Origin: Legionella sp.
Lineage (GTDB): Bacteria; Pseudomonadota; Gammaproteobacteria; Legionellales; Legionellaceae
Length of the DNA: 35,381 bases
Assembly (NCBI GenBank): GCA_013697625.1
Contig: JACCWN010000136.1
Coordinates: 1-35,381, forward strand
Direction of reading: 5' to 3'
Below, piece after piece: positions 8,380 through 15,997 of this stretch. Each line of letters starts with the position of its first letter. Position 1 is the first letter of the stretch. The notes beneath the pieces are model-generated. The model made no database searches. It was not told where the DNA came from and was given only the letters and a program-made list of their open reading frames with translations. A program made the translations under genes and the position numbers.

Positions 8380-10038
8380 CTAAACCGGCCCATCCGTAGG
8401 AATATTAAATAAACGCAAGGATCCTGCCATCACCTTAGAAAACAGAGGTGCTGCCACAGCAGTTGCATAATACCCTTTACGCGAAGGCTCATGAATAATT
8501 ACAGCTACAATGAATTTTGGTTTTGAAACAGGGGCGATGCCAATGAAACTTGCAGTATATTTTTTTTCCATATAGCCTTTTTTACCAGCCACCCATGCAG
8601 TACCTGTTTTACCCGCAACTCGATAACCAGGCACCTGTGCTTCTTTTCCTGTGCCTTCCATTACCACAGCTTCCATCATCTTTAAGACTTCCTGGGCTGT
8701 TTTAGGCGAAATTACTTGTATACCAGGTGTTTGATTGTCATTGAAGATTAAAGTTACAGGTTTTGATTTGCCTTGATTTGCAAAGATTAAATTGGCCTGG
8801 GCCAATTGTAAAGCAGTAACTGACATGCCATAACCAAATCCCAGGGTTGCTAGCACAAAGGGATTGGCATCTTTGGCTTTAACTATGGAGCCTTCCGCTT
8901 CTCCAGGGTAAGCACTGCCAGTTCTTTGACCAAAGCCTGCGCGTTGGAAGAGCTCAATTAATTGCTCCGGAGGACTTGCCAAAACCATTTTTGTTACACC
9001 TACATTGCTTGAATGCAGCAATACACCAGTCACATCCAATACACCATAATTGTGTATATCTCGGACCTGATGGCCATGGACTGTCATAAAACTGGGGTTA
9101 GTATCAATGATTGATTTGGGCGTAAATAAACCTGTTTCTAAAGCACTTGCTATACTAAAAGGTTTGATCACAGAACCTGGCTCGAAAGTATCCGTTAAAG
9201 CCCTATTTCTATAAGTGTTTCTGTCATATTGGCCCCGGGCATTGGGATTATAAGAAGGTGCATTGGCTATAGCCAATATTTCACCACTTTCGGCGTCTAA
9301 GACCACCACCGTTCCTGAACTGGCAGCAAATTCTTCTATGGTTTTATTTAATTCACTAAAAGCTAGATATTGTAAACGCTTGTCTATACTTAAGGCCAAA
9401 TCATTGCCTGGACGTGGCTTTTTCAAAATACCTCTTTCATCAATGATGCGCCCGATACGATCTTTTATAACTGTTTTTTTTCCAACGACACCCATCAACC
9501 AATCTTGATAGGCCAACTCTATGCCTTCTAGACCTTGATCGTCAATATTCGTAAATCCAAGCAACTGGGAAATACTGTCTGAGTCTGGATAATATCGTTT
9601 AAATTCTTTTTGAAAATATAATCCTGTGATATGTAAGGTTTTAATATTTTTTGAAAGCATGGGTGGAATTTGTCTTATCAAATAAAGAAATTCACGGCTT
9701 TGTGTATTGACTATTTTTCTACTAAGTGCAACAGGGCTCAAACTCAAATAGTTCGCCAATTTCATGAATTGCTCTTTATCTGGAGCAAACTCTTTAGGAT
9801 TAATCCAAACCGATTTGACTGGTGTGCTTATGGCTAAAGGCGTACCATTTCTATCTGTGATCATACCTCTATAGGCCGGAAGATCTATGATACGTAAACT
9901 ACGTGCATTGCCTTGGCCTTCTAAAAATTGGCGATGCAAGATGGTTAAATCAAGCATTCGCCAAATTAATATCAGCAAAATTGTTGCAAAGAAAATAGAT
10001 ATAGTAATAAGTCTGGCAAGATGCCGTGATTTTTTCAT
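8380..10038 (-). CDS. ftsI: division-specific transpeptidase FtsI (PBP3)
   Basis: Septal peptidoglycan transpeptidase, anchored in the inner membrane with its catalytic part in the periplasm. One membrane segment lies near residues 9-27. The penicillin-binding dimerisation domain follows (RGMITDRNG at 57-65), then the transpeptidase domain with S289-V-I-K292, S343-S-N345 and K477-T-G479 all intact. At 552 residues it is near the normal FtsI length. It starts 7 bases after ftsL and ends 16 bases before the preferred murE start, inside the dcw run. No strong ribosome site is visible, which fits translational coupling to ftsL. Confidence 0.96.
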   Translation of the reverse strand: MKKSRHLARLITISIFFATILLILIWRMLDLTILHRQFLEGQGNARSLRIIDLPAYRGMITDRNGTPLAISTPVKSVWINPKEFAPDKEQFMKLANYLSLSPVALSRKIVNTQSREFLYLIRQIPPMLSKNIKTLHITGLYFQKEFKRYYPDSDSISQLLGFTNIDDQGLEGIELAYQDWLMGVVGKKTVIKDRIGRIIDERGILKKPRPGNDLALSIDKRLQYLAFSELNKTIEEFAASSGTVVVLDAESGEILAIANAPSYNPNARGQYDRNTYRNRALTDTFEPGSVIKPFSIASALETGLFTPKSIIDTNPSFMTVHGHQVRDIHNYGVLDVTGVLLHSSNVGVTKMVLASPPEQLIELFQRAGFGQRTGSAYPGEAEGSIVKAKDANPFVLATLGFGYGMSVTALQLAQANLIFANQGKSKPVTLIFNDNQTPGIQVISPKTAQEVLKMMEAVVMEGTGKEAQVPGYRVAGKTGTAWVAGKKGYMEKKYTASFIGIAPVSKPKFIVAVIIHEPSRKGYYATAVAAPLFSKVMAGSLRLFNIPTDGPV

Positions 10039-10045
10039 TTAAAAT

Positions 10046-10384
10046 TTAATGTGCTTGTAACATATAAATATTTTTACGATTTGGCAAAGTCATTTTTAAT
10101 TTCTGAGAAGCAAGTTCCTCAACCCGTGCAGGCGTTGCTAAACTAGTCTCTTCAAGTAATAATTGTCCTTTTCGTAATTGTAAAAAATGTGCTTGTTGTT
10201 CTTCTTGTTCAACTTTACTTAAAGTGGAACGATAGGAGTTTGTGCTATATATAACCCCTAAAGCACTAACGAGTATCGCAGTTAACAAAAACGTGAATAT
10301 ATAAAAAGATTTTGACAATTGCATGTCGGTTAAGTGGCCATTGAATACATTACTTTGATGTATGACTTTTGCTGCAGCATTCAT
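10046..10384 (-). CDS. ftsL: cell division protein FtsL
   Basis: Small bitopic division protein that joins FtsB and FtsQ and activates the FtsW-FtsI synthase. It has 112 residues: a short cytoplasmic N-terminus, one membrane helix at about 26-46, then a heptad-like, Glu/Gln/Leu-rich periplasmic coiled coil (about 50-95). Sequence conservation in this family is low, so the call rests on architecture, size and exact position between rsmH and ftsI. Its ATG overlaps the rsmH stop by 4 bases. Confidence 0.88.
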   Translation of the reverse strand: MNAAAKVIHQSNVFNGHLTDMQLSKSFYIFTFLLTAILVSALGVIYSTNSYRSTLSKVEQEEQQAHFLQLRKGQLLLEETSLATPARVEELASQKLKMTLPNRKNIYMLQAH

Positions 10385-11307
10385 GCTAATTTCTCCCCAA
10401 TCCTTAGAACAGCACTTCGAGCTCTCACATTGGCTTTTACTTCTTCTTCTTGTGGCATTACAGCTTTACCTACCCTTTTAAAATTAGTTATAGTTACTTC
10501 ATATCTCACTGGGACTTCTGGGGGTAACCTTGGCCCCTGTTCCTTGTCCCGCATAAATCTTTTTACAATTTTATCTTCCAGCGAATGAAAACTTATAACA
10601 GCCAATCGTCCACCGGGTTTTAAAACATCTATGCATTGTCCTAGACCTTCGCTTAACTCAGTCAACTCTTGATTCACATAAATTCGAATCGCCTGAAATA
10701 CTCGAGTTGCTGGATGCTTATGCCTTTCCCATTTAGGATTGGCAGCTTTTACAATTTCAGCCAATTGCAAAGTCGTTGATATGGGTGCTATCATACGTGC
10801 TTCAACGATGGCCCGGGCTATTCGGCCTGCAAATCGCTCCTCCCCGTATGTACGAAACACGCTGGCAAGTTCATTTGCCGGTGCTTCATTTACAAATTGG
10901 GCAGCACTTGTTTCCTGTGTAATATCCATTCGCATATCCAATGGACCTTCTTGCATAAAACTAAAACCTCTGACTGGATTATCAAGTTGGGGTGAGGAAA
11001 CACCTAAATCCAGTAAAATCCCATCGACCATGCCATAAATGCCCCAAGCCTTAGCAAGGTTGCTTAAACTTGCAAAAGAACCATGGGCAATCTGAAACCG
11101 CTTATCTAGTCCATAATTGTCTTTGCCGTATTGTACAGCGTCTAAGTCTTTGTCAATGGCAAACAGTTTGCCCTTATCACTTAGGGCGTTTAAGATATTA
11201 CTGCTATGTCCTCCACGACCAAAGGTTCCATCAATATAGGCACCTTCTGGATTAATGGCCAAAGCTTTCATTGTCTCATGTAATAATACTGGTTGATGAG
11301 CAGCCAT
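10381..11307 (-). CDS. rsmH: 16S rRNA m4C1402 N4-methyltransferase
   Basis: Methylates N4 of C1402 in 16S rRNA using S-adenosylmethionine (formerly mraW). It has 308 residues, as usual. The opening HQPVLLHET and the SAM motif [10 protein letters not shown] (26-35) are diagnostic. Further family blocks are [25 protein letters not shown] and the late [14 protein letters not shown]. The start is 14 bases after mraZ, with a poor ribosome site. It overlaps ftsL by 4 bases. Confidence 0.96.
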   Translation of the reverse strand: MAAHQPVLLHETMKALAINPEGAYIDGTFGRGGHSSNILNALSDKGKLFAIDKDLDAVQYGKDNYGLDKRFQIAHGSFASLSNLAKAWGIYGMVDGILLDLGVSSPQLDNPVRGFSFMQEGPLDMRMDITQETSAAQFVNEAPANELASVFRTYGEERFAGRIARAIVEARMIAPISTTLQLAEIVKAANPKWERHKHPATRVFQAIRIYVNQELTELSEGLGQCIDVLKPGGRLAVISFHSLEDKIVKRFMRDKEQGPRLPPEVPVRYEVTITNFKRVGKAVMPQEEEVKANVRARSAVLRIGEKLA

Positions 11308-11321
11308 CTTTAGTTACCAAT

Positions 11322-11780
11322 TTATAAAGAAAAGGTTTTCATTTCATCTGGCAATGCATCGGTTTTTGAGGCTTCAACAGCCAACCAATGCTCGCGCATA
11401 GAATCCCATAATTTTTTAGACCAAACTTCAAATTTATTACCCTGGCCAATCATCACCACGTCTTTTTCAAGCTGTGCATATTCTCTTAATATGGGTGGCA
11501 ATAGCACACGCCCATTTGCATCCATATCAACATCCGTAGCATGTCCAATCAATAAGCGTTGAATTCTTCTAGCGGCCTCATTAAAACTTGGTAATTTTTG
11601 CAAATTGTCTTCTATGATTTGCCATTGATCTTGGGTGTAAAGTAATAAACAACGTTGACCAGTATCAATCGTAATCACCAAGGATTTGTTGTTTTCGCAG
11701 CTCAATGCATCTCGATAACGTGTGGGAATAGCCAAACGCCCTTTGGTATCGATGGTAATTGCATTGATTCCACGAAACAT
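11322..11780 (-). CDS. mraZ: transcriptional regulator MraZ
   Basis: DNA-binding repressor of the dcw promoter with two SpoVT-AbrB-like halves. Each has its D-x-x-G-R motif: Asp11...Gly14-Arg15 and Asp87...Gly90-Arg91. I chose the ATG at 11780 (152 residues) because MraZ proteins begin MFRG. An in-frame GTG six codons upstream would add MENCGI, which is not typical. First gene of the run mraZ-rsmH-ftsL-ftsI-murE. MraZ-box-like repeats lie directly in front, so autoregulation is likely. Confidence 0.95.
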   Translation of the reverse strand: MFRGINAITIDTKGRLAIPTRYRDALSCENNKSLVITIDTGQRCLLLYTQDQWQIIEDNLQKLPSFNEAARRIQRLLIGHATDVDMDANGRVLLPPILREYAQLEKDVVMIGQGNKFEVWSKKLWDSMREHWLAVEASKTDALPDEMKTFSL

Positions 11781-11783
11781 AAT

Positions 11784-11819
11784 TCCACAATTCTCCACTT
11801 TTTTAATAGTTTAACCCAC
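11784..11819 (-). promoter_or_regulatory. candidate MraZ-box repeats
   Basis: Read on the minus strand, GTGGG (11815-11819), GTGGA (11794-11798) and GTGGA (11784-11788) lie in the leader just before the mraZ start. The last two are 10 bases apart and the first is 21 bases from the second. MraZ is known to bind direct TGGG-type repeats at 10-base spacing upstream of its own operon. The motifs here are imperfect, so this is a candidate operator. Confidence 0.45.
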
Positions 11820-11827
11820 TTATATAC

Positions 11828-11857
11828 ACTATAGAAACACATTTCTACACTCGTCAA
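11828..11857 (-). promoter_or_regulatory. sigma-70 promoter of the mraZ operon
   Basis: On the minus strand, TTGACG (11852-11857) and TATAGT (11828-11833) are separated by 18 bases. Each is a 5-of-6 match to the consensus. Transcription would begin near 11821, giving a leader of about 40 bases that carries the MraZ-box-like repeats. It is the clearest promoter in the window. Confidence 0.65.
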
Positions 11858-11987
11858 GTGAAAAAGCCAATTTAAGTGGGATTTAGAAGAAATAGTAGAT
11901 AAAATGTTTATAATTTCAACAATGAAGAGATATAAAAGCGTGATGGCATTCATTACCGTCATCTCGAGCTTTTAAGCCTTGCCTTAT

Positions 11988-12071
11988 GTCATCAGGATAA
12001 TAGCGAGGGATCTCAGGGTATTACGTAGCATGCCTCATACTCCGAGATCCCTCGCTTCACTCGGGATGAGG
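11988..12071. repeat. dispersed palindromic repeat, best copy
   Basis: A 19-base arm at 12003-12021 (GCGAGGGATCTC...) pairs with 12037-12055 (...GAGATCCCTCGC), with two mismatches and a 15-base loop. Weaker symmetry extends outward to GTCATC on the left and GATGAG on the right. Related fragments lie at about 19293-19373 and 24023-24043. It sits between the mraZ promoter and the end of coaX. The form resembles a REP or MITE-like intergenic repeat. It carries no coding sequence. Confidence 0.7.
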
Positions 12072-12142
12072 GCATTCATTCATTACCAAATTAAATTCAG
12101 ATGGTTTCAAATAGAAAGCAAGTGGTATCTTAGCTTTTGTGT

Positions 12143-12910
12143 TTAAGTATTCATTAAGGCAGCTAGACGAATACCTTGTAGTACCAGATCAGGAACCAAA
12201 TGGTCGTATAAGCTTTGTTTGTCAAATAAGGAGGCGAATCCACCAGTGGCTAATATAATGGATTTTTTATTAGGGAATACTTCGTGATTAATGCGCTGAA
12301 TCAACTCTCGGCAAGCGCCCAGCGCGCCATAGTAAATACCTGATTGCATGCTTTCAATGGTGGATCTACCAACCACATGTTCAGTGTTGATGATTTCGAC
12401 TGTAGGTAATTTAGCCGTGTTTTTTGATAAGGCTTCTGCAGATAAACGCATGCCGGGCAAAATCGCCCCACCTAAATATTTTTTTTCTGCGGTAATCGCA
12501 CAAAAAGTCGTGGCTGTACCAAAATCAATGACGATTATATTTTGGTTGGGGTAAAGATGGGTTGCTGCAATGGAATTGGCTATCCTATCAGCGCCAACTT
12601 CTAGAGGATTTCTATAGAGGATATGTAATCCGGTTTTTACACCTGCTTGTAATAAAAAGGGGTCGGATGCAAAATATTTTAAACAGGCAGACCGTAAAGA
12701 GTAATCCAATTGTGGCACAACGGAGCAAATACCGATTTGATTGATACAATCGGGATCGCAATTATTTTCACGTAATACACTTTTTAAAAAAATACCCAAT
12801 TCATCAGAGGTAGTGCTTTTTGAGGTATGACGAAAACGCAGCTTAATGTCATCTCCTTCAAACACCCCACCGTATATATGAGAATTGCCCACATCAATAC
12901 AAAGAATCAT
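12143..12910 (-). CDS. coaX: type III pantothenate kinase
   Basis: First step of coenzyme A synthesis: phosphorylates pantothenate with ATP, and in this type needs a monovalent cation. It is an ASKHA-fold enzyme. The N-terminal phosphate loop DVGNSH has Asp6; GADR at 106-109 and IDFGTATTF (Asp129) form the active site; GGAILPGM and the late ATGGF complete the family pattern. I chose the ATG at 12910 (255 residues), since CoaX proteins begin with a short strand directly before DxGN. An in-frame GTG six codons upstream is possible. No ribosome site stands out for either start. Confidence 0.93.
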   Translation of the reverse strand: MILCIDVGNSHIYGGVFEGDDIKLRFRHTSKSTTSDELGIFLKSVLRENNCDPDCINQIGICSVVPQLDYSLRSACLKYFASDPFLLQAGVKTGLHILYRNPLEVGADRIANSIAATHLYPNQNIIVIDFGTATTFCAITAEKKYLGGAILPGMRLSAEALSKNTAKLPTVEIINTEHVVGRSTIESMQSGIYYGALGACRELIQRINHEVFPNKKSIILATGGFASLFDKQSLYDHLVPDLVLQGIRLAALMNT

Positions 12911-12992
12911 CAGAAAAATCACAGGCACAAAAAGAGGTTCTGATGTTAAATGAGATGGACTCGTAAATCAAGTGATTTTAAAAAAGACTTAT

Positions 12993-13022
12993 AATAAGCC
13001 CTGCTGACTTGCAGGGCTTATT
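12993..13022 (-). terminator. intrinsic terminator after the L,D-transpeptidase gene
   Basis: A perfect 12-bp stem (AATAAGCCCTGC / GCAGGGCTTATT) with a 6-base loop begins 3 bases after the stop codon of the gene at 13026. On the minus strand it is followed by ATAAGTCTTTTTT. It separates that gene from coaX. Confidence 0.75.
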
Positions 13023-13025
13023 TTG

Positions 13026-13583
13026 TTAGTAAGGCTTGACTTCAACGGTTGTACCCACGTCAACAAAATTTTCATTCAACCATTTTGCAGCACTGGGTAA
13101 CACACGTATACAACCATGACTTGTGTTATAATTAGGCACTTCATAGGCTGCATGGATTGAATAACCGCCATGGAAATGCATGCAATAAGGCATACGTCCA
13201 CCGCCATGGGTTTCAACCGGATATAAACTGGACTTACAATCTTCACCCTTCTTGGAATAAACTTTAAAGGTACCCGTAACGGTTCGACATGGTTTATTCA
13301 CATCAGGACAAAAATCTCTACCTCCAGAGGCGCTACCAGTATTGACCCGAGTACCATTGGCATCATAAGCTGCCCAAGCAGTCGCTTTTGGATCAAATAC
13401 AAACACTTTTTTACCGGTTGGCTCTCTTCTATCTGGAAAAGCACGTGTACCTCTGTGGTCTGACCCCATACTCATGGTGTAGTGAGTATATCCACCATCA
13501 TCAACTACAGCAGTTGATCTATCGATGGATGAGCATGATGCCAAAACCACACATACAGGAACTAACAGTAGTTGTTTTTTCAC
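13026..13583 (-). CDS. L,D-transpeptidase (YkuD domain) lipoprotein
   Basis: Cross-links peptidoglycan or attaches proteins to it through a cysteine active site on the outer face of the inner membrane or in the periplasm. The 185-residue protein starts with a lipoprotein signal (LASC, lipidated Cys17). The YkuD domain runs from about residue 57 to the end, with His144 and the S-H-G-C-I-R motif whose nucleophile is Cys158. Four other cysteines (92, 99, 116, 134) may form disulfides. The start is a GTG with GGGAG 8 bases upstream. A strong terminator follows. Whether it forms 3-3 cross-links or anchors a lipoprotein cannot be told from sequence. Confidence 0.92.
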   Translation of the reverse strand: MKKQLLLVPVCVVLASCSSIDRSTAVVDDGGYTHYTMSMGSDHRGTRAFPDRREPTGKKVFVFDPKATAWAAYDANGTRVNTGSASGGRDFCPDVNKPCRTVTGTFKVYSKKGEDCKSSLYPVETHGGGRMPYCMHFHGGYSIHAAYEVPNYNTSHGCIRVLPSAAKWLNENFVDVGTTVEVKPY

Positions 13584-13658
13584 TTTTATTTCTCCCTTTT
13601 TTTTTAAGGTATCGGAAGAAATGAAAATAGGTTTAGTGTTTTTGTGTAAAATTTTTAA

Positions 13659-14060
13659 CTATATGTCTTTTTTATAATCTAAAAGCTTATTTAATAGTTC
13701 TTTTTGGCTCTTTTTTGGTAACATATAAATCATAGCAAGCATCAATTGCTCATCTGTGCATTCAAAACATCCACCACGAGCTGGCATTGCATTCAAGCCT
13801 TCATCCGTATGATGAAAAAGGCTTTCTATGCCTTGTTTTAATCTCTGGTCCCAATCTGTATGAATCCTATATCGTGGAGCGCCAATCCTTATTAAAGCTT
13901 TCCTAGCATGACAATTACTACAAAAATGAGTATAGATTTCTTTTCCTACTTGCGGGCTATCTTGAATAGATTTTAAAAAAACCTCAGGATGATGACTGGT
14001 TGCATTGACCGAAAGTGTAAAGATACTTAATATTAATGAGGCTTTTGATAAAAATTTCAT
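13659..14060 (-). CDS. cytochrome c5-type monohaem protein
   Basis: Small periplasmic electron carrier of 133 residues. A signal peptide covers about 1-20 (cleavage after VNA). The haem site is C47-S-N-C50-H51 and Met92 (AMPARGG) is the likely sixth ligand. The pair Cys98/Cys101 (GGCFEC) right after the methionine is the disulfide typical of the cytochrome c5 family. The ATG has a strong ribosome site (AGGAG, 4 bases upstream). It is transcribed away from the FlgM-like gene. Confidence 0.9.
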   Translation of the reverse strand: MKFLSKASLILSIFTLSVNATSHHPEVFLKSIQDSPQVGKEIYTHFCSNCHARKALIRIGAPRYRIHTDWDQRLKQGIESLFHHTDEGLNAMPARGGCFECTDEQLMLAMIYMLPKKSQKELLNKLLDYKKDI

Positions 14061-14159
14061 CTTTCTCCTAAAGCTTTGAAAATTGGCCTAAAACTTGCAC
14101 GAAAAATAGTTAAAAATAAATATCTGATACTAAAGATTTTTTTAAGGGAGCCGACAACC

Positions 14160-14444
14160 ATGCCAGACCTCGTCAAGGATAAGCCTATGTTACACCATTT
14201 TGTTGAGTTGGCTAGTGCAAAGATAAAGGGTGTAGAAACCATAGCCGATAACAGCTTGGTTAATAAAATGACCACAAAACAACTGGACCAACTTTTAGCG
14301 CAATCCCGTGATATGCCTGAATTTAATGAAGCCCGTATTATGTATTTTAAAGCAAAAATTCAGTTAGGTGATTATGAAATCAACAATACAATCATAGCAA
14401 AAAAATTATTGAATCTCGATACTGCAAGCATTATTACAAATTAA
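14160..14444 (+). CDS. FlgM-like anti-sigma-28 factor
   Basis: This 94-residue protein has no signal peptide or membrane segment. Its C-terminal half follows the FlgM pattern: a short helix (TTKQLDQLLAQ, about 38-48), then EARIMYFKAKIQLGDYEI (about 57-74) and IAKKLLNLD. These match the family's 'rV..ik.aI..G.Y.id...IA.klL' consensus. FlgM binds and inhibits the flagellar sigma factor FliA until it is exported through the finished hook-basal body. I chose the ATG at 14160 because AAGGGAG lies 9 bases upstream; an in-frame ATG 28 codons earlier has no such site. No flagellar gene is next to it. The match is by pattern only and needs a profile search. Confidence 0.55.
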   Translation: MPDLVKDKPMLHHFVELASAKIKGVETIADNSLVNKMTTKQLDQLLAQSRDMPEFNEARIMYFKAKIQLGDYEINNTIIAKKLLNLDTASIITN

Positions 14445-14519
14445 ATATGGAATATATAACTAATGTCTGGTGGTTTTAGGTAGCGCAGCGTCTCTATAGC
14501 ATAGATATGTATGTTTTCT

Positions 14520-14550
14520 AGCCTTATGCGTGTAGAAGAAAAGGCTTTTA
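14520..14550 (+). terminator. possible terminator after the FlgM-like gene
   Basis: Arms AGCCTT (14520-14525) and AAGGCT (14541-14546) flank a 15-base loop, with TTTA right after. The stem is short and the loop long, so this is a weak candidate for the convergent region between the FlgM-like gene and the dehydrogenase gene. Confidence 0.3.
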
Positions 14551-14586
14551 TATGGAGTCCTTAAAGCCGCAATACGGGAGGTAAAA

Positions 14587-15330
14587 TCATTGCATACGTA
14601 TCCCGCCATCCAAGCGTATGGTTGTACCATTTATCATGCTATTTTGAATGATATGTCCAACCAATACTGCAAATTCCTCTGGTTTACCCAGTCGTTTAGG
14701 GAAATTTAAGGTTGCAATCAAGCCTTCTTGAACAGCCTGAGGCATCTCCAATAACAAAGGCGTGCCAAATAATCCAGGGGCTATAGCATTCACTCTTATA
14801 GCCTCCCTGGCCAATTCTCTAGCAGCCGGCAAGCTCATAGCTACGATTGCCCCTTTCGAAGCACTGTATGCCGTTTGCCCTATTTGTCCATCATAAGCTG
14901 CAATTGAAGCGGTGTTTATAATGACCCCTCTTTCTTGGGAGTCGGGATCCAATTCTAAAGTAGACATCGCCTGTGCTAGCACCCGCATCACATTGAAGGT
15001 ACCTATCAGGTTTACATCAATGACTTGTTTAAATGCCGCTAAAGGCATGACACCTGCTTTGCCCAAAATTCGTTTTGCTGGTGCGATGCCTGCACAATTG
15101 ACACAAACCCTTGGAATTCCTATTTTTTCTATTGTTTGCTGTAAAGCTTTTTCTACGGATTCTTCTGATGTGACATCGCAAAGTACCAACACATCAGCCA
15201 TGCTTGATTCATCTTGTTGTTTATCCCAGCTTGCGACCATCATACCCTGCTCTTTGAGATATTGAACACAGGCTTTACCTAATCCTGAGGCGCCTCCACT
15301 TACCACTGCGCTGTTGTTTGTGAAATTCAT
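14587..15330 (-). CDS. 3-hydroxyacyl-CoA dehydrogenase type 2-like SDR
   Basis: NAD-dependent short-chain dehydrogenase of 247 residues. The cofactor motif GGASGLG lies at 12-18 and NCAG at 79-82. The catalytic set is Asn107, Ser142, Tyr155 and Lys159. The block NTASIAAYDGQIGQTAYSAS and the following LPAAREL closely match the type-2 (HSD17B10-like) subgroup, which oxidises short and branched 3-hydroxyacyl-CoA in fatty-acid and isoleucine breakdown. The ATG has GAGG 8 bases upstream. It follows the cysteine hydrolase gene by 23 bases. A role together with the ETF and leucine-dehydrogenase family genes of this window in branched-chain catabolism is plausible inference. Confidence 0.87.
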   Translation of the reverse strand: MNFTNNSAVVSGGASGLGKACVQYLKEQGMMVASWDKQQDESSMADVLVLCDVTSEESVEKALQQTIEKIGIPRVCVNCAGIAPAKRILGKAGVMPLAAFKQVIDVNLIGTFNVMRVLAQAMSTLELDPDSQERGVIINTASIAAYDGQIGQTAYSASKGAIVAMSLPAARELAREAIRVNAIAPGLFGTPLLLEMPQAVQEGLIATLNFPKRLGKPEEFAVLVGHIIQNSMINGTTIRLDGGIRMQ

Positions 15331-15353
15331 GTTGGTGTCCTCTCATTTGGATT

Positions 15354-15899
15354 TTAAACTAAGAATTCTTTACTTAATGCTTTGAATTCTGGTGTACCAG
15401 CTTGTCTTATCCATTCAAAAAAAACCATCTCCGCTGTTATTAAATGAATTTCTGCCTGCGACATCCTCTTTAGAGCGTATTTTAAATCTAAAGGATTACG
15501 ACTACTGATTGCATCAACTACCACAAACACATCAAACCCGGCCTCTTTCATTTCAATAGCGGTTTGTAATACACAAACGTGGGCCTCGATTCCTATCAAA
15601 ATCACCTGTTTTTTATTATAAGCCTGGAGTCTAATGGTATAACTGCTGGATTGCATGCATGAAAAATGGATTTTTTCTATACTATTATTGGGATGAGAAT
15701 GCGCTTTGAGAGCTTCTATGGTCTGACCTAAGCCTTTAGAATATTGTTCACTTACAAGAATAGGCACTTCTAATTTATTTGCTAATTTTAACAGCCACTC
15801 ACATCTGCTTATGAGCGCGCTACTATTTATTACATGGGGGGTTAACTTATCTTGAACATCAACGAGTAATAAAATGGATTCCTCTTTTTTAAGTAACAT
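15354..15899 (-). CDS. isochorismatase-family cysteine hydrolase
   Basis: Cytoplasmic hydrolase of the isochorismatase-like superfamily (181 residues). The catalytic triad is visible: Asp14 (LLVDVQDKL), Lys76 (EKIHFSC) and Cys109 (GIEAHVCVLQT). EQYSKGLG resembles the YcaC-like branch, whose true substrates are poorly known. It is unlikely to act on isochorismate, since no siderophore genes are near. The ATG has AAGGA about 6 bases upstream. It precedes the SDR gene with a 23-base gap and probably shares a transcript. Confidence 0.85.
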   Translation of the reverse strand: MLLKKEESILLLVDVQDKLTPHVINSSALISRCEWLLKLANKLEVPILVSEQYSKGLGQTIEALKAHSHPNNSIEKIHFSCMQSSSYTIRLQAYNKKQVILIGIEAHVCVLQTAIEMKEAGFDVFVVVDAISSRNPLDLKYALKRMSQAEIHLITAEMVFFEWIRQAGTPEFKALSKEFLV

Positions 15900-15964
15900 C
15901 CCTATTCCTTTATTTTATCTTAAGTGAAATGATAGCTCGAAGCTTTTATTTTTACTAGGTGGGG

Positions 15965-15994
15965 AAATGGCCTTCAGGAAGCTGAAGGCCATTT
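15965..15994 (-). terminator. terminator after the HtrA-like protease gene
   Basis: A perfect 13-bp stem (AAATGGCCTTCAG / CTGAAGGCCATTT) closes a 4-base loop. It lies 3 bases after the HtrA-like stop codon. On the plus strand it runs into TTTTATTTA; on the minus strand the stem itself ends in ATTT. It can act as an intrinsic terminator. Confidence 0.7.
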
Positions 15995-15997
15995 TAT

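Noticed and set aside
11702..11962. Minus-strand frame of 86 codons overlapping mraZ
   Set aside because: It covers the mraZ promoter, operator and N-terminus in another frame and looks like AT-rich spacer translation.
14069..14088. Possible sigma-28 promoter (TAAA then GCCTAAAA) before the FlgM-like gene
   Set aside because: The spacing between TAAA and GCC is 13 bases, not the 15 expected, and the -10 lacks GATAA.
14057..14275. Minus-strand frame of 72 codons opposite the FlgM-like gene
   Set aside because: It is antisense to a frame with a family match and lacks a ribosome site.
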